Of a stretch of DNA of 7,316 bases, positions 1-7,200 are shown piece after piece (position 1 is the first letter of the stretch; each line of letters opens with the position of its first letter). The position numbers and the translations under genes were made by a program. The DNA is from an uncultured Paenibacillaceae bacterium (GTDB taxonomy: Bacteria; Bacillota; Bacilli; Aneurinibacillales; Aneurinibacillaceae). Where the stretch lies: contig CAMLDI010000079.1 of assembly GCA_946478845.1 (NCBI GenBank), positions 1 through 7,316 on the forward strand, read 5' to 3'. The notes under the pieces were generated by a model. That model worked only from the letters and a program-made list of their open reading frames with translations, was not told the origin of the DNA and ran no database searches.

Positions 1-106
1 CGCCCATGGAGGCAAAAGACCGCGCGGCTTCATAGCCGATACCGCCGCCGGCACCTGTCAGCAGCACAGTCTTTCCTTGCATTTTTCCAGATATCGTTTC
101 AATCAT
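1..106 (-). CDS. Short-chain dehydrogenase/reductase (SDR), N-terminal fragment cut by the window edge
   Basis: Only the first 35 codons are present; the gene continues beyond the left edge. The translated start contains VLLTGAGGGIGYEAARSF, with the glycine-rich TGxxxGIG dinucleotide-binding motif at residues 17-24, directly after a short hydrophobic beta strand. This is the hallmark of the Rossmann fold of classical SDR enzymes, which are soluble NAD(P)(H)-dependent oxidoreductases. The ATG at 106 is chosen because a purine-rich site GGAGGAGAG (116-124) precedes it at suitable distance. A second in-frame ATG at 82 (residue 9) has only a weak upstream site, although it would put the glycine motif at the more usual distance from the N-terminus. 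The catalytic Tyr-x-x-x-Lys and the substrate-binding part lie outside the window, so neither substrate nor cofactor preference can be given. A probable promoter just upstream suggests it can be transcribed separately from rlmD. Confidence 0.78.
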   Translation of the reverse strand, partial: MIETISGKMQGKTVLLTGAGGGIGYEAARSFASMG

Positions 107-135
107 TATAAAATGCTCTCCTCCACAAATTTCTG

Positions 136-164
136 TTTATCACTGCAAAGAAAGTCCGTTTCAA
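136..164 (-). promoter_or_regulatory. Candidate sigma-A promoter for the SDR gene
   Basis: On the minus strand there is a -35 box TTGAAA (159-164; 5 of 6 to TTGACA), a 17-base spacer, and a -10 box GATAAA (136-141; 4 of 6 to TATAAT). Transcription would start near 129, giving a leader of about 20 bases that includes the GGAGGAGAG ribosome binding site at 116-124. The position between the rlmD stop and the SDR start fits. The -10 box is weak, and read-through from rlmD is also possible because no hairpin terminator is visible after rlmD. Confidence 0.4.
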
Positions 165-216
165 CTCAACATCTAATCCGTTCTGTCGCACTCAAAATCA
201 CTTGCTTTTCCCATAC

Positions 217-1614
217 TCACTCGTTCACCCTTGACATCAAGACAACACACTCAACATGTGTCGTATGGGGAAACATATCCACCGGTTGCACTTCCACTGT
301 CCGATAGCCTCCATCCTCTAACACCCGCAAATCCCGGGCGAGGGTGGCAGGATTACAGGACACATACACAATTCGCTCCGGTTTCATTTCAATCATGGTT
401 TGCAATAAAGCTTCATCGCAACCTTTGCGGGGAGGATCCACCACAATCACATCGGCTCGATGGCCTTCTTTGTACCACTGGGGAATCACTTTTTCTGCTT
501 CCCCCACTGCAAAGGTCACATTTTTCATGCCGTTTAACGTAGCATTTCTGTTAGCATCTTCAATGGCATCTGGCACAATTTCCACCCCGTATACATGTCT
601 GGCCTTTTGCGCCAGGAACAGAGATATTGTGCCAATGCCACAGTAGGCATCAATGACAGTTTCTTTTCCTGTGAGATTGGCATACTCCAGGGTTTTGGTA
701 TACAACCGCTCCGTTTGCACCGGGTTCACCTGGTAAAAGGAACGGGCAGAAATGGCGAATTTAATACGGCCAATGGTGTCATAAATATAAGCTTCACCCC
801 ATAATAATTTGGTTTTATCCCCGAAGATTACGTTGGTCCGCTTTGTATTGATGTTTTGCACAATGCTTTTAATCCCTGGAATGCTTTGGGACAACTCCTG
901 GACAAAGGCATCGCCATTAGGAATCTTCTCCCCATTGGTGACAAGAACCACCATCACTTCACTTGTCGCAAATCCCACTTTGGTTACTACATGGCGCAGC
1001 AAGCCTTTATGGTCTTCCTCCCTGTAGGCCGTAATCCCATATTTCTTCCCGATTTCTTTCACTTTTTTTACAATGAGATCACTGGTTTCATGTTGGATAA
1101 GGCATTCTTCCATATCAATGATTTCATGGGTTCGCAGGGCATAGAATCCCCCGATTAACCCGCCTTCTTCTTCCCCAAAGGGAACCTGGGCTTTATTGCG
1201 ATAGCGCCAGGGTTTGGTCATGCCAATGGTAGGATGAATAGGAACCCCTTCAATTTTGCCAATGCGCCGCAGGTTTTCCTCCACCATGCGGTGTTTGAAG
1301 GCTAACTGAGCTTCATAGGTGGTATGTTGCAGGGTACATCCACCACACCGTTTAAACACAGGACAAAGGGGATCCACCCGATATTCTGATGGGGAAATCA
1401 CTTCCACCAGGCGGGCATACCCATATTGTTTTTTCAACTTCACCACTTTTGCCCGAATACGTTCCCCAGGCAATACACCTGGAATAAAGAAAGTATATCC
1501 CTCAAGCTTTCCCACACCATTTCCTTCATGGGAAAGATCCTCAATTTCAATTTCAAATTCCTCGTTTTTTTGCACAGGACCGCTAACCTTGCTTGCCTTC
1601 TGTTTTTGTGCCAT
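217..1614 (-). CDS. rlmD: 23S rRNA (uracil-5-)-methyltransferase, RlmD/RlmCD (RumA) family
   Basis: A 465-residue SAM-dependent enzyme that makes 5-methyluridine in 23S rRNA. An N-terminal TRAM (RNA-binding) domain spans about residues 18-75. Four cysteines, C84-x5-C90-x2-C93 and C171, match the [4Fe-4S] ligands of RumA. The C-terminal Rossmann methyltransferase has the SAM loop DAYCGIGT (322-329), DPPRKGC (393-399), the catalytic nucleophile C420 in [10 protein letters not shown], and the general base E455 in HVECV. All key residues are intact, and the length fits the family (about 460). In B. subtilis the homologue next to dgkB, YefA/RlmCD, methylates both U747 and U1939. The neighbour dgkB here suggests this is that orthologue, so dual specificity is likely but not readable from sequence. 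The ATG at 1614 is preferred to a TTG at 1638 because AAAGGTGA lies just before it. It follows dgkB by 27 bases, so the two are probably co-transcribed. Confidence 0.95.
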   Translation of the reverse strand: MAQKQKASKVSGPVQKNEEFEIEIEDLSHEGNGVGKLEGYTFFIPGVLPGERIRAKVVKLKKQYGYARLVEVISPSEYRVDPLCPVFKRCGGCTLQHTTYEAQLAFKHRMVEENLRRIGKIEGVPIHPTIGMTKPWRYRNKAQVPFGEEEGGLIGGFYALRTHEIIDMEECLIQHETSDLIVKKVKEIGKKYGITAYREEDHKGLLRHVVTKVGFATSEVMVVLVTNGEKIPNGDAFVQELSQSIPGIKSIVQNINTKRTNVIFGDKTKLLWGEAYIYDTIGRIKFAISARSFYQVNPVQTERLYTKTLEYANLTGKETVIDAYCGIGTISLFLAQKARHVYGVEIVPDAIEDANRNATLNGMKNVTFAVGEAEKVIPQWYKEGHRADVIVVDPPRKGCDEALLQTMIEMKPERIVYVSCNPATLARDLRVLEDGGYRTVEVQPVDMFPHTTHVECVVLMSRVNE

Positions 1615-1618
1615 TATT

Positions 1619-1626
1619 TCACCTTT
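1619..1626 (-). promoter_or_regulatory. Ribosome binding site that fixes the rlmD start
   Basis: AAAGGTGA lies 4-5 bases before the ATG at 1614. An in-frame TTG at 1638 would lengthen the protein by eight residues. That TTG sits only three bases after the dgkB stop and would place this Shine-Dalgarno sequence inside the coding region, so the ATG is the better start. Confidence 0.7.
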
Positions 1627-1641
1627 AACCTTCTTCAATAA

Positions 1642-2520
1642 TTACAGAATTAACCGAATATGCCTTGGTAAAGCAGTAAAGGTACAGGGGCATTTTCCCC
1701 CGATTTCACCATCTAAATTCAACACCACTTTTTCTGGAGAAGTGGCCTTAAGGGTTTTCGCCTGAAAATAAATAACCCCGGAATCATGAATATGTTCCCC
1801 TTTTAAGGCCATTGTTGCCACCCGAATAAACTCGGGAAGAGACATTTTTTTGATAATCAGGACATCAAACAATCCATCATTTAAGCGGGCATTAGGCGCA
1901 ATCTTTTCAAAGCCTCCCACAGAGTTGCTATTGGCAATGAGGAACATCATCACCTCATCTTCAATGACATAATGGTCTGCTTTAATCTTCATCTGAATCG
2001 GGGTAAGGGAAGGAAGTTTCTCTAACCCTTTCATATAATAAGCCATTTGCCCCAGCAACGTTTTCAACTTACTGGGCACTTCATAGGTAAGGGTCGTTAA
2101 CACCCCGCCTCCGGCAATATTAATAAAATATTTATCATTTATTTTTCCAATATCAATGGGTGTTGCTTTCCCATTGGCAATCACTTCGGCCGCCTTTAAT
2201 ATGGAACGGGGAAGGCCAATAGCCCGGGCAAAATCGTTAGTTGTTCCTGCAGGAATAATTCCCAAAGCAGGACGATAAGGCTGTTCAGCCAAACCGTTGA
2301 CCACTTCGGAAATGGTTCCATCTCCACCCGCAGCAATCACTACATCAAATCGATGATCTACCGCTTTGCGCGCTGCCCTCATGGCATCCCCTGGCCCTTT
2401 TGTGGCATGGCAGGACGTTTCTAATCCGGCTCTTTCCAATATATCTAAAATCTCCGGAATCCGTTTGCGGACTTCTTCCCGTCCGGCAGTCGGATTATAA
2501 ATCAGTCGCGCGCGTTTCAT
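1642..2520 (-). CDS. dgkB: Diacylglycerol kinase, DgkB type (DAGK catalytic domain lipid kinase)
   Basis: A 292-residue soluble lipid kinase that phosphorylates diacylglycerol to phosphatidic acid with ATP. In Gram-positive bacteria this returns the diacylglycerol released during lipoteichoic acid synthesis to phospholipid synthesis. The catalytic domain starts at residue 1 with LIYNPTAG (6-13). The nucleotide-binding loop GGDGT is at 65-69, PAGTTNDFAR at 90-99, and NDGLFDV, the Mg-site region, at 214-220. The C-terminal LDGE (269-272) supplies E272, which corresponds to the catalytic glutamate 273 described for Staphylococcus aureus DgkB. No transmembrane segments are seen, so it is not the small integral DgkA type. 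The length is close to the usual 300. The ATG at 2520 has AAGGTGGAG at 2526-2534. It is the first gene of a probable dgkB-rlmD operon, the same order as yerQ-yefA in B. subtilis. A related sphingosine- or multi-lipid-kinase specificity cannot be excluded, but the context favours DgkB. Confidence 0.92.
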   Translation of the reverse strand: MKRARLIYNPTAGREEVRKRIPEILDILERAGLETSCHATKGPGDAMRAARKAVDHRFDVVIAAGGDGTISEVVNGLAEQPYRPALGIIPAGTTNDFARAIGLPRSILKAAEVIANGKATPIDIGKINDKYFINIAGGGVLTTLTYEVPSKLKTLLGQMAYYMKGLEKLPSLTPIQMKIKADHYVIEDEVMMFLIANSNSVGGFEKIAPNARLNDGLFDVLIIKKMSLPEFIRVATMALKGEHIHDSGVIYFQAKTLKATSPEKVVLNLDGEIGGKCPCTFTALPRHIRLIL

Positions 2521-2555
2521 TTCGACTCCACCTTACATTGTTTAATATGCTTATT

Positions 2556-2584
2556 ATCATAGCTTTTTTTTCCACTCTTGAAAA
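2556..2584 (-). promoter_or_regulatory. Candidate sigma-A promoter for dgkB-rlmD
   Basis: On the minus strand, TTTTCA (2579-2584; 4 of 6 to TTGACA) is followed by a 17-base spacer and then TATGAT (2556-2561; 5 of 6 to TATAAT). The spacer contains a run of eight A residues on the minus strand. The expected start near 2549 leaves a leader of roughly 30 bases carrying the ribosome binding site AAGGTGGAG. It lies just after the terminator of the preceding operon, where a new promoter would be expected. The weak -35 box lowers certainty. Confidence 0.5.
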
Positions 2585-2617
2585 GTTACCGAAGACCTAA
2601 AGGGAATTCATATTAGC

Positions 2618-2661
2618 AAAAAATGAGAAACCGGCATGTACAAAGATGTAGATGCCGGTTT
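2618..2661 (-). terminator. Rho-independent terminator after the activase operon
   Basis: Perfect 10-base arms AAACCGGCAT (2628-2637) and ATGCCGGTTT (2652-2661) pair. Inside them, after a G/G mismatch (seen on the plus strand), TACA (2639-2642) pairs with TGTA (2647-2650) around a four-base loop. Read on the minus strand, the hairpin is followed by CTCA and then six T residues (2618-2623). It begins six bases after the stop codon of the HgdB-like gene, whose stop ends at 2668. The four-base gap before the T-run is slightly longer than ideal. The plus-strand reading lacks a T-run, so it is directional. Confidence 0.88.
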
Positions 2662-2667
2662 GTTAGG

Positions 2668-4257
2668 TTACGCCTCGTTTACTTCATTCTCTTGTGGATA
2701 TGATGAATAGGCTTTTGCCATAGCAGGTAAACCATACACCACATTGGCTGCAGTGCAGGCGACCTTATGTTTTGCTGCTTCCAATGGGTGGGTTAGAATG
2801 GAATGCTTATTCATTTCCTCCTGCAATTGCCTGAGGGTATACCCCTTTTCATCTAACGCTTCATTGAATTCTGTTTGGGCGGCTTGTTTTGCTTTAAACA
2901 GGGCCATTTGAATGCGGCTATACACATTCACGGCCCCATCCCCCGTCGTTTCAATGGGAAGGAAAATCGCATCAGGATATTTCTCCGTAATCAGAGATTG
3001 AACCCCGTCGGATACTCCAGAAGATGGCATACAGCCAAAAGGTTTTACGGAAACCGTCATATTTACTTTCTTTTTCACTACATTTAAAATGAGCTTTCCA
3101 ACTTCCATGTGGCCTTCCCCGCCCCGAAGCTGATTATCATAATGATCCTGAGCCGTTTGGGCAATCTCATCCATATCTGGCAAGTGATAATCCTTCAGCC
3201 CCATGGCGCGGGCATAAAACTGGAACAAGAACCGCAATACTTTATTGGCTGTCCACAATAAAGCTAATTTTTTGAATGGTTTTTTCCCTGCCAACCCATA
3301 GCGGCCCCTATCATCTTCCCTTAGTTTCAACCGTTTCAAGGTGTCATAACGTCCTTCCCAGAGCAAATAAAGAATCCAGGCAGTCACCGATTGGACTTCT
3401 ACCTCGGCTCCTTCCTTTTCTAAAAAGCTTTGCAACTGATAATTGCCGTCCCCTTCTGTGGTCATCGCCCAAAACTCGCCAATAATGCTTACTTTGGGCT
3501 TCACCAGAGTCCGATCCACTTTAATCTTTTCCAGTTCCTTGCGGCAATAGCGCAACGTAGATAACAATCCCTTTCTCTTCTGGAAAGATTGGTAAATCTC
3601 CTGCTTACACCGCTCCATAGCTGCATCGGTTGCTCCGGGTTCCAATTCATAGGGACGGATACGATAGGCCAGAGCATTCAGAATATCTCCAATTAATAGA
3701 GCTTTGACCAGGGCAACAAAGAAGGAAGTATCCAGCTTCAGGGCTGATTCCTCCCCTGTTGCCTGTTTAATTCCGCTATGCTGTTGGAAAAGGAGCACCC
3801 GGAATCCATCAAACCCTGCATCCCGCAAGGCTTTGCGGTACTCGGTTACATAGGTTCCGAATCTGCAAGGGCCACAGGAACCGCTGGTGACAAACAGATA
3901 CTTGCTCACAATTTCTTCTTTTGATTTTCCTTCTACATCCCGCAGGTGGGTTAAATATTTTATTAAATTCCCTACTGTAAAATAAGTAGGATTACACTGG
4001 CCCCGATTTCCAAACTCCTTGCCAAAACGAAGGGACTCCATATCAGGACAATCCATATGTTTCACCTTATACCCTAACCCCTGGAAAGCCCCTTCAATTA
4101 AATAATCATGAGCCATGGTTAACCCGCTCACAAGAAGGGTAGTAGAATCTTTCTCACTAGCGCGAAAATAGCGAGGAACAGGATCGAACCATTGTTCTTT
4201 GGACGGTTGATCGAAACCAGGCTCTTCTTCCCGACTTTCACGATATTGGATACCCAT
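2668..4257 (-). CDS. HgdB-like 2-hydroxyacyl-CoA dehydratase / CoA activase family protein, function uncharacterised
   Basis: A 529-residue protein resembling the iron-sulfur component of 2-hydroxyacyl-CoA dehydratases and benzoyl-CoA reductases. It is the type often labelled CoA protein activase in Bacillales. Conserved-looking cysteines occur in MDCPD (C70), GQCNPTYFT (C88), SGSCGPCRFGTY (C128 and C131) and KPFGCMPSSG (C409). They are good candidates for Fe-S ligands or redox residues, but the cluster type cannot be read here. TTEGDGNYQLQ (266-276) and IETTGDGAVN (435-444) also look like family signatures. No signal peptide or clear membrane helices are seen, although 292-300 and 331-348 are hydrophobic helix-like stretches. 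The ATG at 4257 is chosen because AAGAAGGGA precedes it; a GTG at 4275 has no such site. It starts 18 bases after the large activase stop, so the pair is almost surely one operon and probably one complex. The substrate is unknown. No CoA transferase or ligase is visible nearby. Confidence 0.82.
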   Translation of the reverse strand: MGIQYRESREEEPGFDQPSKEQWFDPVPRYFRASEKDSTTLLVSGLTMAHDYLIEGAFQGLGYKVKHMDCPDMESLRFGKEFGNRGQCNPTYFTVGNLIKYLTHLRDVEGKSKEEIVSKYLFVTSGSCGPCRFGTYVTEYRKALRDAGFDGFRVLLFQQHSGIKQATGEESALKLDTSFFVALVKALLIGDILNALAYRIRPYELEPGATDAAMERCKQEIYQSFQKRKGLLSTLRYCRKELEKIKVDRTLVKPKVSIIGEFWAMTTEGDGNYQLQSFLEKEGAEVEVQSVTAWILYLLWEGRYDTLKRLKLREDDRGRYGLAGKKPFKKLALLWTANKVLRFLFQFYARAMGLKDYHLPDMDEIAQTAQDHYDNQLRGGEGHMEVGKLILNVVKKKVNMTVSVKPFGCMPSSGVSDGVQSLITEKYPDAIFLPIETTGDGAVNVYSRIQMALFKAKQAAQTEFNEALDEKGYTLRQLQEEMNKHSILTHPLEAAKHKVACTAANVVYGLPAMAKAYSSYPQENEVNEA

Positions 4258-4262
4258 GTTGA

Positions 4263-4271
4263 TCCCTTCTT
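4263..4271 (-). promoter_or_regulatory. Ribosome binding site that fixes the HgdB-like gene start
   Basis: AAGAAGGGA on the minus strand lies about 5-7 bases before the ATG at 4257. The alternative GTG at 4275 would abut the upstream stop codon and is preceded only by A/T-rich coding sequence with no purine-rich site. The six extra residues it would add are encoded by this ribosome binding site itself, so the ATG start is favoured. Confidence 0.7.
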
Positions 4272-4275
4272 TCAC

Positions 4276-7200
4276 TTATTTTGAAATCGCTTTTTGTTGT
4301 CGATAGTTGTCTATCCAATCCATAGACTTCTGGGCAATCAATTGTTCTAATTGTTGTCTTTTCTGTGCCAGGCCTTCTAATCGTTCCTTATGGCGTTCCA
4401 GGCTATGGGCATAGGTTTTCACCCGAATTTGAATGGAACCGCTGGGCTTATTGGCATCGATATCATGAAGGGCAGAGTAAGGAGTCCCTGCAGTTGAAAT
4501 AATGGAATCAATTAACCCGTAAGTAGGAGCATCATGGCCACATTTAAAGCTAGATAAATCTAATACGGCTACATTAGGATGGCGAGCAGCGAATTTGGCT
4601 GCCCATACTTTTTGCACACTATTGGAACTAAAATTTTCCGGCCATACATCCCTTACTTCCAGTGCAGTTTCTACCCGGCCCATCTCCAGATCCTGCTGGA
4701 AGAAGCGCCGTAACCAGGCTTCATCCTTTGGAATGGAACGCATGGATAAAACAGGGTAGCCTAACACCTGAAATTCATCTAACACCCCATGGTTTATTCC
4801 AGGGTCAGAATGATAAGGCCTCCCAATCATTAAAATCGCCATGCGATTTTCTTGCTCCACCTGTTCAAGAATCAGACGCCCTTTTTCTTGCATTTCCTTA
4901 TCGAACATATCCATGGCTGTCCACGCCTGATTAACGGCAAAATCGCTTTCATCTTCAGTAATTTGCAGGAATTCCCCCAGTGCTTCAAAGAGCTGTTTCT
5001 TCATTAAGTTTCTTTCCACAAAAGTCACAGCAGGGTCAAAGTATCTAATGCCCCGATCTGCGAAGAAATCTTTTTCCTTGGTAAAAGCAGCTTTCATCAC
5101 ATTGGGAGTTCCAGCCACAATGGGACAACTAGCGGAATCTATCACATACTGGAGATGAGTCTGGATATGGGTAATGCAAGGAAAAAGAATGGCATCCAAT
5201 TTATTTCTTTCCTTATGGTGTTTAAATAACAGGTTATGCATATGGGCCTGGGCCACTTTGGCAGGGTAACAGGGATCTACGGATCCGTATTTCCCCCCAT
5301 CTTGCCAGAGCTCTTCACTGGTATAATCACTGAACACCACATTTTTGCTATCAATGCCCAGGGTTTCTAAATAGGTCCGCCAGAAGGGAGCGGTAGACCA
5401 AATATTCAACACTTTAGGAATGCCAATGCGCAATCCTTTGCGGCGTTCCATAGTCTCTTCACTGGAACGCTGGAAAGTACGTTTCACTTTTACTTTTTTA
5501 ATGCCAAAGCCAAGCAACCCTGATTTTACCTGAACGTCTTCCATCACTTCATCAGCCTCAGGCAGTGGTTCCTGGTCATAAAAATGCTGGAACATGCGGC
5601 GGGCTTCATAGTCCACCAGATTAGGATATAAGGTTTTCTTTTTATTCCTTTCCCTGGTTAATTTAATAACCGCCTCTTTATCTTCCACCGTACCCTTTTC
5701 ACAACTGAACCCGGAGATGTAACGGGCTTTTTGCCCATCCGGTGTGGTGGTATCAATAAAGGTACGGCTACAATGGTTGGGACAAAAATTGCATCGGGTA
5801 CTTTCATCATTGCGGGATTCAAAGGTTATGCCAATCGCCGCGTCTAATCCAAGAAAAGTAGAATACCCTTGCCGTTTTACTACATAGAGGGTTTCCATAG
5901 CTGCACCAATGGCCCCTGCCTCCCCGGTATGGGGGTGAATGAAGACCTCTGCATCAGGCACCCGTTCTTTGATATAATCCACCTGGGCTTTTACTGCCGC
6001 CAGATTATGCTGGGTTCCCCCTTGCAATACAAATTTTCTGCCCAACTCAGCCATGCGGGGAATTTGCACCACATACTGCCAAATATTTTTTGGCAACACC
6101 ATAGCCAATCCTGCCAACAACTCTTCTTTGGCATACCCTTCCTTCTGAAAATTCACCCGGTCCGTATCCAGGAAAACGGCACATCCATAAGAAAATTTAG
6201 GGCTCAATTCCGCCTGAAAAGCATGATGGGCATATTCCTGAATAGGAATTCCAAACTGGTCTGCCATGGCCTGCAACAACATGCCGTTTCCTGCAGAACA
6301 CTGATTAGACAAACGGAAATTGCGAATGTCGCCATTTTTCATAAACAATACTTTAATGTCCTGGCCGCCAATATCACAAATTACATCAATATCACCAAAG
6401 AAATGTACAGCACTCATCATATGGGCAACCGTTTCCACAATGTTAACATCTGCCTTAAGGGTTTTTTCCAACACATCCGCCGCATACCCTGTAGCCCCAA
6501 AACCAATAATTTCAAGGGTTGCTCCTGCAGAATGGACTTTATCCCGAATGCGGCCCAACAATTCCTTTGTATCTTGAATCGGGTTGCCTTTAGACAACCG
6601 GTATTCTTTCAAGAGAATGGTCCCCTCTTCGTCTACTAAAACCGCTTTTGAAGAGGTAGAACCTCCATCAAGGCCAATAACTCCTCGTACAATCTGCCCA
6701 GGGACAAAGGTTGCAGGGGCAAATAAAGGAATGCTATAATGCTTGCGAAAAGCTTCTAATTCCTCCTGACTGGAGATCAAAGGAGCACCTGCTTTTTCAC
6801 CCAGTTTTTCTTTCCGGCCATGGGTAATAAACCTTTTTAAATCCTCAATTCCTTTATAAACACCCACATCTACCGGTTCATACAGGCCGTACATCACCGC
6901 CCCATAGGCCGCATAATATTGGGAATTGTCCGGAACAAAAATCAACTCTTCAAGAGGCAATTCTTTAGGATAATCATAGCCCCTTTGTTCCCATGATTCA
7001 GGAATTCGTTTCCTCCAACATTCCTGCAGGAAAGGAAGGTATGTATTAGGCCCTCCTAGTAAAAGAACCTTATGGCGCAGCGTATTGCCCCGGGTTAACA
7101 CAGAAAGATTCTGCATCACAATTGCATCTGCAAGTGAACACATAATTTCCTGAGAAGGAATCCCGCTTTTAACCAGGTTTACAATGTCTGTTTCCGCAAA

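Noticed and set aside
107..216. Riboswitch or terminator in the rlmD-SDR gap
   Set aside because: At 110 bases with no strong inverted repeat or T-run, it shows only a promoter candidate and a ribosome binding site.
77..1765. Several plus-strand open frames of 70-150 codons
   Set aside because: All lie opposite the SDR start, rlmD or dgkB, which have clear family motifs. The translations look like antisense sequence and carry no domain signature.
2521..2627. T-box or other leader RNA upstream of dgkB
   Set aside because: The predicted leader is only about 30 bases and no conserved leader motif is visible.
2628..2661. Bidirectional terminator or regulatory RNA hairpin
   Set aside because: The plus-strand reading has no T-run after the stem and there is no plus-strand gene to terminate. 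The minus-strand terminator explains the structure.
5869..6639. Long plus-strand open frame (256 codons) opposite the second ATPase domain
   Set aside because: It is wholly antisense to a strongly conserved coding region with intact ATPase motifs, has no convincing ribosome binding site, and its product shows no recognisable domain. It is best explained as a shadow of the minus-strand gene.
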